Shown here piece after piece: positions 34,470 through 46,412 of a stretch of 64,000 bases of DNA. Location of the stretch: positions 1,612,001 through 1,676,000 of the forward strand of contig CANXME010002181.1 in the NCBI GenBank assembly GCA_948144175.1, in the 5' to 3' direction. Position 1 is the first letter of the stretch. The number at the start of each line of letters is the position of its first letter. The position numbers and the translations under genes were made by a program. Under the pieces are notes generated by a model, which was given only the letters and a program-made list of their open reading frames with translations, was not told the origin of the DNA and ran no database searches. Source of the stretch: Closterium sp. NIES-65. Taxonomy: Eukaryota > Streptophyta > Zygnematophyceae > Desmidiales > Closteriaceae.

Positions 34470-35440
34470 GCCGCCCCTTGTGCAGCCGCCCATCTGCAGC
34501 TGCCGCCCCTGGCGCAGCCGCCCATCTGCAGCTGCCGCCCCTGGTGCAGCCGCCCATCTGCAGCTGCCGCCCCTGGTGCAGCCCCCCCCTCTGCAGCTGC
34601 CGCCCCCGGTGCAGCCGCCCCTGGTGCAGCCGCCCTCTGCAGCTGCCGCCCCTGGTGCAGCCGCCAATCTGCAGTTGCCGCCCCTGGTGCAGCCGCCCAT
34701 CTGCAGCTGCCGCCCCTGGTGCAGCCGCCCCTTGTGCAGCCGCCCATCTGCAGCTGCCGCCCCTGGTGCAGCCGCCCATCTGCAGCTGCCGCCCCTGGTG
34801 CAGCCGCCCATCTGCAGCTGCCGCCCCTGGTGCAGCCGCCCATCTGCAGCTGCCGCCCCTGGCGCACCGCCCCTCTGCAGCTGCCGCCCCTTGTGCAGCC
34901 GCCCCTTGTGCAGCCGCCCATCTGCAGCTGCCGCCCCTGGTGCAGCCGCCCATCTGCAGCTGCCGCCCCTGGTGCAGCCGCCCATCTGCAGCTGCCGCCC
35001 CTGGTGCAGCCCCCCCCTCTGCAGCTGCCGCCCCCGGTGCAGCCGCCCCTGGTGCAGCCGCCCTCTGCAGCTGCCGCCCCTGGTGCAGCCGCCAATCTGC
35101 AGCTGCCGCCCCTGGTGCAGCCGCCCATCTGCAGCTGCCGCCCCTGGTGCAGCCGCCCCTTGTGCAGCCGCCCATCTGCAGCTGCCGCCCCTGGTGCAGC
35201 CGCCCATCTGCAGCTGCCGCCCCTGGTGCAGCCGCCCATCTGCAGCTGCCGCCCCTGGTGCAGCCGCCCCTCTGCAGCTGCCCCCCCCCCCCCCCCCCCC
35301 CCCCCCCTTGTGCAGCCGCCCATCTGCAGCTGCCGCCCCTGGTGCAGCCGCCCATCTGCAGCTGCCGCCCCTGGTGCAGCCGCCCCTCTGCAGCAACCGC
35401 CCCTGCAGCTGCCGCCGCTCGATCTGCAGCAGCTTCCGCC
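34470..35440 (+). repeat. 32-bp tandem repeat array in the E4 leader
   Basis: The unit CTGCAGCTGCCGCCCCTGGT plus 12 bases recurs every 32 bp (CAT markers at 34745, 34777 and 34809). A variant block at 34581 recurs at 35009, a 428-bp higher-order repeat. Since 32 is not a multiple of three, all three frames cycle through the same peptides and long ORFs appear on both strands. A run of 27 C lies at 35281-35307. Confidence 0.9.
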
Positions 35441-35830
35441 GCCGGGCCTATAGCAGCTGCCGCCGCTGCAGCAGCAGTCGCCACTGCAGCGGCCGCCCCT
35501 GGAGCAGCCCGCACCTACAGCAGCCGCCCCTGGTCCCTGGAGCAGCCGCCACTGCAGCAGCCGCCCCCGGCACCTGGAGCAGCTGTCGTCGCGGACTGGC
35601 CCCGCCCTGCGGTTGTAGCGGCCCCGCTGTCGCAACCGTCCTGCGCCTGCCGCGCCGACCACTGGTGAGCATTACTCTGCCAGCACTGCTACCTCTGCTG
35701 CTGCTCCTACTGCCTTTTCTACTCCCGCTGCTACCGCTCCTGCTGTTACTACTGTTGCTCCTGCTGTTACTACTGTCGCTGCTGCTGTTCCTGCCGCTAC
35801 TGCTGCTACTGCTGCTGCTGACGCGGCCAG

Positions 35831-38800
35831 ATGCAGCTCCAAGGCCGTGCTCCTGAGTCCCTCACGTCCCAGGAGATTCGAGCGTGGTACGCCAGTTGGG
35901 GCTATCGGGGTGGTCGTAGTGTTAGTCGCTCTGGCGTGGGTAGGTCGGGAGCTTCTGGTCGTAGACAGGCGCAGCAGCCGTGTCCTCTTTCGCCCCAGCA
36001 GCTTCGAGCGTGGTACGCCAGTTGGGGCTGTCGGGGTGGCAGTAGTGGTCGTCGCTCTGGAGTGGGTCGGTCGGGAACTTCTGGTCGTGGACAGGTGCAG
36101 CTGCCTTGTCCTGTGAGTGAGGCTGCCGCCCTAGGTGCTATTGCGTCTGTTACCCTAGGTGCTGGTGAGGCTACCACTCCTGGTACTTACGTGGCTGCTG
36201 CCCTAGGTGCCAGTGAGTCTGCTTCCTCAGGTACTGATGAGTCTGCTCTCTCAGGTACCGCGTCGGCTCCGGCCTCCCTCACCTTCACACTTGACTCGGG
36301 GGCGTCTCGCTCCTTCTTTCGAGACCGCACCACACTCACGCCGCTCAGTCGGCCGGTTGCGGTCTCCCTGGCAGACCCCTCTGGGGGTCCTGTTCTCGCT
36401 CACTACTCCACTGTCCTTCCGTGCCCTGCGGTCCCGTCTGGCTCCCTGTCGGGTCTGTACCTCCCCTCGTTCTCTACAAACTTGGTGGCGGGTGCTGACC
36501 TCCAGGATGGGGGGGTTGACCAGTTCACCCTTGCGCGCCGACGGGAGACCCACTGCACGGACGCGGACACGGGCCGACACCTGGCCACGTTTACACGTCG
36601 GCCGGGGTCGAGCCTGTACACACTCACTGTCGCGTCTCCTTCTCCTCCTGCGTCTGGTCAGGTCCCTGCGTCGGGTCAGGTGTTCGCTGCAGCGTCCAGG
36701 TCTGGTCCTGAGTCTGCCCCCTGCTCGTGTCGCCTCCTGTCCCACGAGACCCTCCTGTGGCACCACCGCATGGGTCACCCCTCCCTGCTTCGTCTCCGAA
36801 GCATGGCCTCCCACTACCTTGTCTCTGGTCTTCCCCGGTCCCTCCCTCCCCTTCCTCCGGGGCCTGGCCCTACCTGTGTCCCCTGTGTCGAGGGCCGCCT
36901 GCGGGCTACCCCTCACTCCTCCCCGTTTCCTCCGACGGAGGCCCCGCTGGAGACGCTTCACATGGACGTGTGGGGCCCAGCCTGCGTCCGTGGACAGGGT
37001 CACGAGCGCTACTTCCTGCTGGTGGTTGACGACTACTCGCGTTACACCACAGTCTTCCCCTTGCGCACCAAGGGTGAGGTCATTGAGGTGTTGATCGACT
37101 GGATCCGCGCAGCTCGTCTCCAGCTCAGGAAGAGTTTCGGCTCGGACTTTCCTGTTTTGCGTCTCCACTCGGACAGAGGCGGAGAGTTCTCCTCTGGCCT
37201 TCTGCGAGCCTACTGTCGTGCACGAGGCATCCGCCAGACCTTCACGCTTCCGGACTCTCCATAGCAGAATGGGATTGCTGAGCGCCGCATCGGCATGGTC
37301 ATGGACGTCGCCCGTACGTCCATGGTGCATGCGGCTGCCCCCCATTTTCTGTGGCCGTTTGCGGTTCGGTACGCGGCGCATCAGATCAACCTTCAGCCAA
37401 GGGTCTCCAGGCCGGAGACCTCCCCCACGCTGCTGTGGACGGGGAAGGTTGGCGATGCGTCTGCGTTCCGTGTCTGGGGATCTCGGGCGTTTGTTCGCGA
37501 CTTGTCCGCGGACAAGCTGTCCCGTCGTGCCGCTCCCTGCGTCTTCCTGGGTTTCCCCCCTGACGCCTCCGGGTGGCAGTTTTACCACCCCACCTCTCGG
37601 CGTGTTCTGTCCTCCCAGGACGTCACGTTTGACGAGTCGGTCCCCTTCTACCGCCTCTTCCCCTACCGCACTCCATCCCTCCCCCCGCCACCCCTCTTCC
37701 TGGTCCCAGGTCCTCCCTCGGTAGACCCCCTCCCCCCTCAGGGTCCTGCCCCTTCAGGTGTGTCTCAGGTAGACGCGGTCGAGCCTGTCGAGGTCACTGG
37801 TGACTCTGGTGCTGCTGCGGGTGTTGGGCCTGGGGGTGCGGAGCCTGGGGGTGCGGGGCCTGGGGGTCTTGAGCCTGGGGTTGCTGAGCCTGGGGTTGCT
37901 GAGCCTGGGGGTGCTGAGCCTGGGGGTGCTGCGCCTGGGGGTGCTGCGCCTGGAGTTGCAGAGTCTGGAGGTGCTGAGCCTGCTGGTGCTATTCCTGGCG
38001 GTTCTCCGAGTCCTTCTTCTCGTCGGGAGCAGCTCTCTCCACTGGAGCTACGTGAGTGGTTTGCCCGGCGCTGGAGGCGAGCTGCTGCAGCTGGAGGTGC
38101 TGCGGGTGCTGGAGGTTCTCTTGCTACTGAGGGAGCTGGTGCCACGGGTCCTGGAGGTGCTCGTACTGGGAGTACTGGAGCTGCCGGGCCTGGGGGTGCC
38201 TCTGGAGCTGGAGCTGCTGAGGGTGCTGCCGCGGAGTCTACTGGCGGTCCTGCTGAGGGTACTACTGGCGCTGCTGGAGGTACTGGGGTTGGGGCTGCTG
38301 CTGGTACTGGTGCTGCCGCTGGGGGTGCTGGTGCTGTTGCGGAGTCTTCTGCTGGCGGTCCTGCTGAGTGTTCTACTCGTGCGGCTGGAGGTTCTGGAGT
38401 TGGTGCTGCTGGGGGTGCTGGTGCTGTCGCTGAGTCCCTTGCTGGCGGTCCTGCTGAGGGCACTACTGGTGCTGCTGGTGGTGCTGGTGTTGGAGCTGCG
38501 ACTGGTGCTGGTGTTGCCGCTGGAGGTGCTGGTGCTGTCCCTGCTGTGCCTGGAGTCGCTGCGCGGCCTCGGCCGTACTTCGTTCCACTCCTTCAGCAGG
38601 TTCTTGGTCTCCCGTCTTCCTCTAGTCCGTCTCCTCCCCTAGCGTGTCCACAGCCTGTCCAGTCACAGCAACAGCTACAGCCCGGCTCCCCACTGCCTGC
38701 TCCGTCTTCCTACACTGGTCCTACTAGAGGTCTTGCTGAGCGTCGTGAGCCTGCGTCTAGGCCTGCGTCGCCTGTTCGTGCTGCTCGCCCCAGTGGTCGC

Positions 38801-40858
38801 GGTTCGCGTCAGCGTCCTCCTCCTGTCCCTGGCACGCATAGGATGTCTCTGCGTCCGTCCACTGCTCCACAGCGTGTCCCTTTGCCTTCTCCTCCTGCGT
38901 CTTCTCTCCCTGCTCTTGCCGACCCGGAGTCGGACTCTCTTCGTGCTGCCAGTCCTACTGTCACGCGTCTCCTTGCTACTGTTGTCACTGACCCTTCCTT
39001 TGAGTCAGCTGCTGCGTCTGCCTTGGTTTCTGAGCTGGTCGACTTTGCTGCCGCGTGTCGTCTTGACTACGCCGCCAGTCTTGTTGCTGAGTCTGAGTCT
39101 GCTGCGTCTGCGTCTGCTGAGTCTACGTCTGCCTATCCTCCGTCCGTCGGGGGTGAGTGTGCTCTTGGCACGGACGTCCTTGAGGACACGCACGAGGAGT
39201 TCCAGTGCTTTGCCGCCGCTTTGCCCCATCTCTTGTCCATGCTTGTTGCCCCTGAGGGAGACCCGGATGCTCCAGACATCCCGACCCCACGCTCTTACGC
39301 AGAGGCGATGGCCGGTCCCTACTCCTCTCAGTGGCAGACACCTATGGACGCAGAGATGGCTTCCTGGAAGTCCACAGGCACCTACGTCGACGAGGTTCCC
39401 CCACCTGGGGCGAACATCGTCAGTGGCATGTGGATTTTCAGGGTGAAGCGGCCGCCGGGCTCTCCGCCTGTCTTCAAGGCGCGTTACGTTGCACGAGGCT
39501 TCAGTCAGCGCGAGGGAGTTGACTTCTTCCAGACCTTCTCCCCTACCCCGAAGATGACCACTCTTCGGGTTCTGCTGCACGTCGCCGCCCAGCGTGACTA
39601 CGAGCTCCACTCTCTTGACTTCAGCACTGCTTTCTTGCAGGGCAGCCTGCACGAGGAGATCTGGCTGCGCCGCCCACCTGGCCTCACTGGGTCGTTCCCT
39701 CCTGGTACCCAGTGGCGCCTCCAGCGGCAAGTCTACGGTCTCCGCCAGGCACCGCGTGAGTGGCACGACACACTGAGGACTACACTTGCGGCTCTTGGGT
39801 TCGCTCCCTCCACTGCTGACCCGTCGCTGTTTCTACGCACCGACACCTCGCTGCCGCCGTTCTACATCCTCGTGTACGTCGACGACTTGGTCTTTACCAC
39901 TGCTGACAGAGCTGGTCTCGCCCACGTGAAGTCGGAGCTGCAGAAGAGACATACGTGCACAGACCTGGGTGAACTGACAAGCTATCTTGGCTTGCGGATC
40001 ACCCGGGACAGAGCACGGCACACCATCACCCTGACTCAGTCACACATGGTGCAGCAGGTCCTTCAGCGCTTCCGCTTCACATACTCCTCGCCTCAGCCCA
40101 CTCCTCTGCCTACCGGTCACTCGCTCTCAGCTCTGCCTTCGGATGAGTCCGTAGAGCCGAGTGGCCCGTATCCAGAGCTTGTGGGTTGCCTCATGTACCT
40201 GATGACCTGCACACGACCTGACCTTGCATACCCTCTTAGCATCCTTGCACGCTATGTCGCTCCCGGCCGTCACCGGAAGGAGCACATGGATGCAGCTATG
40301 AGGGTGTTGCGCTACTTGTGCAGTACGTCGGGCATGGGGCTAGTGCTTGGAGGGCGAGACCGGCCTGTTCTCACATGGCACTCAGACGCTTCTTGGGCGG
40401 ACGACCAGGCTACTCAGCGGTCGTCTCAGGGTTACACCTTCAGCCTTGGCTCTGGCTCTGTCTCTTGGCGTTCTACTCGCTCTTCTTCTGTTCTCAGCTC
40501 CAGCTGCGAGGCTGAGATCTACGCCACGGCCATGGCTGCCCAGGAGCTTCGCTGGCTTACCTACCTGCTGACCGACCTTGGAGAGCGGCCTCGTTCTCCT
40601 CCAGTGCTGTACGTCGACAACAAGGCAGCCATTGCCTTGTGTGAGGAGCACAGACTGGAGCACAGGACGAAGCACATTGCTCTGCGCTACTTTCTTGCTC
40701 GAGAGCTGCAGCAGCGTGGTCAGCTTCGTCTGCGTTACGTGGCCACTGAGGCCAACACTGCTGATGTGTTCACCAAGGCACTTCCGCCTGGTGACCATCA
40801 ACGCTTTTGCACTCTTCTTGGTCTTGTGCCCACTGGGCCTCACTTGCTTACCTCTTGA
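35831..40858 (+). pseudogene. E4 gag(truncated)-pol polyprotein with one amber codon
   Basis: A single frame runs from ATG 35831 to TGA at 40856-40858 (1676 codons), broken only by TAG at 37262-37264 in the integrase core between SDRGGEF and NGIAER, where relatives have CAG. Order: two LRAWYASWG-containing repeats in a gag remnant, protease (DSGASRSFF), pre-integrase (LLWHHRMGH), integrase, a Gly/Ala/Pro linker, reverse transcriptase (YVDDLVFT) and RNase H (SCEAEIYA). Both the N-terminal gag domain and the Cys/His knuckle region are missing, so mobility would need gag supplied by a relative. Confidence 0.92.
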
Positions 40859-41103
40859 CCTTGTTTGTACTGTGATCCCTATATATATACCTGCATGTTT
40901 ACTCTTGCTAGGTTCTGATCATTGTACCTCTTGCTCTATTATAAACCTGCATGTGAACTGGTCTTGTGACCATTTGTTTGTGCTCGGAATTTGTGTGGTA
41001 TCCTTGAGATCCACCCTGGGCTTTGTCTTGTTTGCTCTTCTGCTTGACTGGTCTTGTGACCACTGTTAGGTTTGGCTATCCCCCTACTTCACCTATGGGG
41101 GTG

Positions 41104-41239
41104 TGTCAAATTATATGTTTCTTATAATCTAGCTCTAGGTTGTGTAGGGGTCATCCTTAGAGGGTACAACAAAATTTCTCGACATTCTTGTACCCCCCCC
41201 TTTGACCTAATACAACATTCCTACTAAGTTCTCTTAACA
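41104..41239 (+). repeat. E4 3' LTR
   Basis: One mismatch to 33423-33558. Confidence 0.94.
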
Positions 41240-41992
41240 GGTGGTTCCAATCCGGAACGAGTAAGTGTTTGTGTCTACATTTTTAACACGCAGGTTGAAC
41301 TCCATTGCTGACGCTCCATATGATGCAATCTGCAGCTGGTGCTTCGGATTCGAGACGCCGGGGTGTGCGTTGTTCGTCGTTATTCATCCGGGCGATTTCG
41401 CATTTGCAGAGGGCTCAGTAACGCATTCTCGCAGTTTCTTCCTCGACCCCAAACGCAGAGGCAACAACGCAGGCTGGTCTGGATTCGGCTGCATGTCGGG
41501 TTGGATGAGAAGGTGAGGCTTGCCGCGCGTTCTTCGGCTCGTTGCGTGTTGAAATTTGTTGATATACGTACATTCGAAACCTGCTGCTGCAGATGGTTTG
41601 GGAACCAGGTGCGTCGTGACCTACTGGCCATTGAGAATCCGATTTCTACCGAAATCGTGGAAGCCCGCTTGATGAATCTGCACAACACAGACTTCAACGA
41701 TGATCTTCTCGCAGATGACTTGAACGAGCCTCTCTCCGGGGTTTGGTGTGTGCGCTTTCTGCAAGACCTGCTGGCTGATACGAAGGGGTTTTCTGCTCGA
41801 CGCGCTATGAAATAATTGTACCCTACAACTCTTCCGCGTGATTTCCAAGTCATGCGAGAGACCATATCGCGATTCATCAACGGACTTCTTTCGGGTGCGG
41901 TGTACCAAGTGTGTTATGCAACGCCTATAAGGGGTGGTGCAGTGTCTAGCGAGGTATTCACCCCAGATGACTCTTCTGACGTTTCCGATTGA

Positions 41993-42557
41993 TGAGTATG
42001 TGTCTACAAATGGTGTGGCATGCTATGTGTCTACAATTCATGCCTGACCCTCGTTCAGACGCGTGTGGGCTGTTGTTGAAACAGTTTTACGTTATGTGAC
42101 CATTAGGTGGGGACCCCATGATTACAGTACTCATGCTCGTCGCAGATGGTGGTTATTAGCATGATCCTCGATAGTAATGCGGTGGCGGAATTCATGCCAT
42201 CCCCGCCACGTAAAACGATGCTGCCAAACCCTTGCCGATTATCACCGGCCTAACGCCCTTCAGCTCCTAGGCAGATCTGCCGAGCACGCGACGTCGACGC
42301 AGAGAGCAATCTCTCACTTCACCCTACTCTAGGCTAGCCCCTTTGTACGCAAACATTACACTAACACAGTTCACAAAATGTTTCGTCCTACATTACATGT
42401 TCACGAGTACACGTCACCATGTTACATCAGTTTCGCAACGTCGGCATGTCGCCGCGACTACTCGTCACAATCTGACGTCCATACACACACACACGAGCTT
42501 GTTATAAAGAACCGGCACTTTAGTGATTAGCATCCAGTCAGCAAAAGTGCGGTAATC
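41993..42557. other. Intergenic between A1 and A2
   Basis: No gene or repeat recognised. A2 transcription must start in or near here. Confidence 0.5.
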
Positions 42558-43621
42558 ATGGCTTCCCGGAGGGTGAGAGTACAGTTTCACACAGGGGGTC
42601 AACGCGTCCTCTGTGAGAATGATCTTGGCCAGCTGCTTGATGACACGACGGAGCTCACAGATCTGACACTCGATCTGGGTCTGCTGTACGTCGATGACTT
42701 TTAGCGTGATTCATATTCACAGCACTGGCTGATCTTTTGCGTGTCTGTGCGCAGATGGGCGTGCGAGAGTAAGCCCGAGTTGAACGTGCGCATTATGACT
42801 TGCCAGGAACTGGCAAGTGCTGCATCATCTACGATAAGAATTCTGGATTTCGACGCAATCGTGGTTCCAGTTTGGAACGAGTGAGTGGGTTTAGGCGTTT
42901 CGCCTAGCACAGACATCGCCCCTTGATGACTCAAGAGTCCCCCACCGTTCTCCATACTTTGCAGATGGCGTGTCGGAGTAGGGGCGCCGGCGCTCTTCGT
43001 CGTTGCGCATCCCAACGACTTTGCCAACGCGGAGGGCACGGAAACGCGCTTTTGCAGCTTCTTCTTGGACCCGAAGCGTAAGGGCCACAGTGCACGCCAA
43101 TCTGGATTTGGTTGTATGTCAGGATGGATGCGGAGGTGAGTTGGTTTGGTGATCGTGGTTGTTCTTTGTCTGATGCAGGGTGACAATATTTAACAGCGTC
43201 ATTGCGGTGTAGCAGATGGTTCAAGGACATGGTGCTGCGTGAGTTACGCGACCGTATGCATCACATTACTGAGGGGAGCGCAGGCGACCGTTGGAGGAGG
43301 TTTGCCAACAACTCGTTCGACGTCGACCTCCTCGTAGAAGAGCTGGATTTGGACGAGCCTGTATCAGGGGTGTGGTGCGTGCGTTTCCTGATCGACTTTC
43401 TAGCGGACATGGAAGGCTTCACAGCCCGCCGCGGGGTTGGGGAATTGTACCCATCCTCGTCTGCGCGTGATTTCCACAGCATGCGTGAATCTATCGCCCG
43501 TTTCGTTCATGGACTCCGTTCTGGTGGCGTATACCATACTTGTTCCGCGACTGCCGTCGATGATGAGTGCGAGCGAAGCGAGGTTGACACCCCGGATGTC
43601 ATTTTTGAACATTCCGACTAG
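42558..43621 (+). CDS. A-form family protein (A2), intact, function unknown
   Basis: Four exons (42558-42685, 42755-42880, 42965-43135, 43216-43621), introns of 69, 84 and 80 nt, all in phase 2, give 276 residues. Exon 1 codes a 43-residue header (MASRRVRVQFHTGG, then DLGQLLDDTTEL). Exon 2 ends FDAIVVPVWNE. Exon 3 has LFVVAHPNDFANAEG, FFLDPKRKG and FGCMSGWMRR. Exon 4 opens WFKDMVLREL and carries SGVWCVRFLIDFLAD and a final acidic tail. I do not recognise the family. The exon plan matches the first four exons of L1, where the product continues into a B-type C-terminus. Here it ends with its own stop, and B2 follows 552 bp downstream on the same strand. All frames and splice sites are intact. 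Confidence 0.78.
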
Positions 43622-44173
43622 TCCATGGCATTTGTTGATGTGAAGGAGGTCGATACACGGTGTGGTGACGGGGATTATACTACCATTACTGTAGTATTTG
43701 GTCCTTACATGACTACCAAGCTAGGTTATTGGCGGTACCGTTGAGGGAACTTGTAAATCGTCGACCGTCCATAGACATGGCAGTCACCATCAACGCAACC
43801 GTGACCATCTACAACCCCGTTACATCCTAAAATCATCATAGCGGCATTGCCGAAGCTCCGATCCACGCAGTGTATTCCGCCTATCACCAGTCTACTACAC
43901 GCACTGGTGGCTTTGTCACAACCGTTACAAATTATGTTACCACAGCCGAAAATTTATCGCAGTGCATTTCGGTGACCAAACGAAGATCGCGGTAGCATTT
44001 TGTGGTTTCCAACATAGATCGCGCCGGGAAGCCCACATAGCGGAGCCACCTCCGAACGATGTGAAAAGCGTATATATTCAGCGTCCGTTTTCCAGTAGAA
44101 ATCGGTAATTTTGTACATGCCATCCATTTACCAAGACACAATAGGGTGCATCCAGAGATTTCGTCCCTAGTAG
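43622..44173. other. Intergenic between A2 and B2
   Basis: Nothing recognised on either strand. Confidence 0.5.
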
Positions 44174-45197
44174 ATGGCGGTGTTGGTGGACGCGGTGGGA
44201 AAACAGCATGCGGTGCAAAGGCCATTCAGGTCACACTGTTGTTTCTCTCGTCGAACATCCTCCGGAGACGTAGTTTTCTGTTCCGTGCAAACAGTCGGTG
44301 GAAGAAGGCGCAACATGGGAAACCACAACAGCGAACATAGTCGCAATTTCACAGTCGCCATATGCTGGAAAGCGTACTTTCCTGATACGGACTTGCATGC
44401 GTACGGTCTGGCTCCCGAGCATGACAATTTTTGGCCAACCGCCATGACGTACGCAGAACGACTTCCAACGGGGATGTGGAGTGTGTTGAACAGGCTTCAT
44501 CTCGACAGAATTGAAAAGTAAGGAGGGGTATCTCGCACCACACCTGACGTTCACACCCGTCGATTACTACCTGAAGTTTGCCGTTCTTTCCCATTTCAAC
44601 AGCTTCAGGACCGTGGTGAACACAACCACATGGCGCCAGTTCGCAGGAGACCGATTTATAACAGCAATCAGCGTCGGAGCCGGCCGCACTGTGCTGGACG
44701 CCGAGGGTCGCGGCGTGCCGAATCCGCGATTTATATCGAGGGAACTGTTCGCGGCTGGAGTTACAGCTGCTCTCCACACGTTAACCGCAGCGTCAGTGGG
44801 AGCTTCTCCTCGATCGTACGCTCGTCGCGCCAGATCAGCAGTTTGCAGCGTTATCAACGATAGCGTCATAGCCAATCGTGCTGCATTGTCTGCAGGGATT
44901 GCCATGCGTTTGATGCGGTGTCCCCCGTATGTCGAATACAATGGTCCGACGTGGACTGCCCTGCTTGAACGAGCCATTTTCGAAATTCAGGATCCTGCCA
45001 CAGTCGATGACGACGTTAAATATCAAGCCTTGGTCGTCGCTGGAATCTTCGTTTTCTGGTGTGAATGCGGACACGCCGCATCGCAACTGGCCGCTCAGGT
45101 AGGCGGTGCATTCGTTTTCGGTGAGGGTGGCATGTGTCAGGGCCCTTCGTTTACCGAGGTGATAACAAAATGGTTGATTAGCGCTGGGGCCAATTGA
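44174..45197 (+). CDS. B-form family protein (B2), intact, function unknown
   Basis: Two exons (44174-44517, 344 nt, and 44609-45197) with a 91-nt phase-2 intron give 310 residues. Text parallels B1: RPFRSHCCF, GGRRRNMG, FTVAICWKAYFPDTDL, PTGMWSVLN before the intron, then LDAEGRGVPNP, LFAAGVTAALHTLTAAS and WCECGHAASQLAAQ. The hydrophobic C-terminal segments suggest membrane contact, but this is inference. The middle of exon 1 differs from B1 at many positions without gaps, so the two copies are old or fast-evolving. Start chosen at the first ATG, giving the same MA-x(5-7)-GK opening as B1 and B3. Confidence 0.75.
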
Positions 45198-45630
45198 TGG
45201 GACATTGCAATCTACAAGCTAGTGAAAACTAATGTGTTTTTTCGCATCTATTATTCATGTAGGGGATAAGTGTTTTTACACAGTTCAGGATGTAAGATCC
45301 TCGGTTGATAAAGGTGCGCAATATGAGAATCCTGCAGTACACCGCGCGCCACTTGACGAGACCTACGAAACTCGCACACTTGCTAATACATGTAACGCAG
45401 CTATTCAAAAGTGTCAAATATGACGGTGTAACAAAGATCGGTAACCATTTGCCACGTGTCTCGAGGACGGGAGGCCATTCGGAGAGCACGAAGCCGTGCC
45501 ATGTACCATTGCGGAGATCACGATGCATGATGAACATCGTACACGGGTATATAGGGGACCCCATCCCTAAACAAGGCACATACAGACCTCGTGCCATTTT
45601 GCACTACTGACTGTTACTATTCCCCCGACA
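45198..45630. other. Intergenic between B2 and B3
   Basis: No gene recognised. Confidence 0.5.
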
Positions 45631-45804
45631 ATGGCCGCCCAGTTCAACGCGCTCGGAAAGGTACGTGGATTGGCGAGGCCATTCAGGACGGCTGGTTTTT
45701 ACACGCGTTCCAGGAGCATGCGGGAGGATCTGTTCTGCGCGGAGCAGTTTGTGGGTGGTAGAAAGCGCAACTTGGGTGTCCACCTCGACGAGGCTCATCG
45801 CAAC

Positions 45805-46310
45805 TGTTAGGGTGGTTCGCCACTGCCCTAGTGTCTACTGGCCTACGCGCCTGACCTAGGGACGGTAGATGAACTCTAGGAACGGTGGGAACTACGAACT
45901 AATGTGGGGAACCGATGCCTAGATCGGTGGGACTGAAAACGAGGAATCTACGGGAGGAAAACGTGAGGAAAACGGGGAGAAACAGAATGTTGGAGGATTA
46001 GGGTTCGCGAAATGTCGAGAAGACATTTCCGAAGCCTAGAAATGTCCAACCGAAACCGAACCGTGTTCGGTGCAGAAGGGTTTCGGTTCCGGTGACGGTT
46101 ACCGAAATCGGTTCCGCGTGCGACTCGAGCTGAAACGCGGATGACGCGTTACGCGAGGCGCACATCACAATTCGAAATGCTTAAATGTGTTTGTTTTCAA
46201 TCAGTTCTTTGTACTTCTCTGTTTTGAGTGAAATCAGTCTTGGGAAACCAGAATTCTCTTCAAGCATTTACTACCTTCAACGCTAGCCGGAGGCTATACC
46301 CAAACTAAGA
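45805..46310 (+). repeat. E5 5' LTR
   Basis: Starts TGTTAGGG and ends AACTAAGA, not the canonical CA. The two following bases GC also occur in the target duplication, so the end could be two bases later. It contains a short inverted repeat GAAATGTC...GACATTTC (46010-46040) and several CGGTT/AACCG words. Confidence 0.9.
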
Positions 46311-46312
46311 GC

Positions 46313-46324
46313 TGGTATCAGAGC
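46313..46324 (+). other. E5 primer-binding site
   Basis: TGGTATCAGAGC is complementary to the 3' end of plant initiator Met tRNA (established for plant Copia elements). Confidence 0.9.
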
Positions 46325-46412
46325 TTGGTTCTCGTCGCGTCGAGCCTCGTTATAAAAGCGTTGGAGGCGTTATAATTTTTTAGAGTATTGAAACGGGCGA
46401 TTATTCAACGAC

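Larger units (their letters stand above)
33423..41239 (+). mobile_element. E4: Copia LTR retrotransposon in exon 2 of A1
   Basis: Paired 136-bp LTRs (33423-33558 and 41104-41239) differ at one base. The target duplication is GGTGG (33418-33422 and 41240-41244). TGGTATTAAGAGC follows the 5' LTR at 33559 and a purine tract ending ATGGGGGTG precedes the 3' LTR. Length 7817 bp. It lies 61 bp from E3 in the same host exon, on the opposite strand. Confidence 0.95.
18588..41992 (+). pseudogene. A-form family gene (A1) split by two retrotransposons
   Basis: Exon 1 is 18588-18713. Exon 2 is in three pieces: 18783-18852, 33362-33422 and 41245-41260. Exon 3 is 41336-41512 and exon 4 is 41593-41992. E3 and E4 sit in exon 2. 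Removing each with one copy of its target duplication (TATGG, GGTGG) restores an open exon ending VVPIRNE before GTAAGT. Other damage: exon 1 is 2 nt out of phase with A2, and exon 4 has TAA (41813-41815) where A2 has a Glu codon, followed by more homologous sequence to TGA at 41990-41992. Conserved text includes LFVVIHPGDF, FFLDPKRRG and SGVWCVRFL. Function unknown. The gene appears dead. Confidence 0.82.

Noticed and set aside
33820..35856. Long Ala/Pro/Gly-rich ORFs (357-564 codons) on both strands in the E4 leader
   Set aside because: They arise from a 32-bp repeat without stops in any frame, and the peptides simply cycle.
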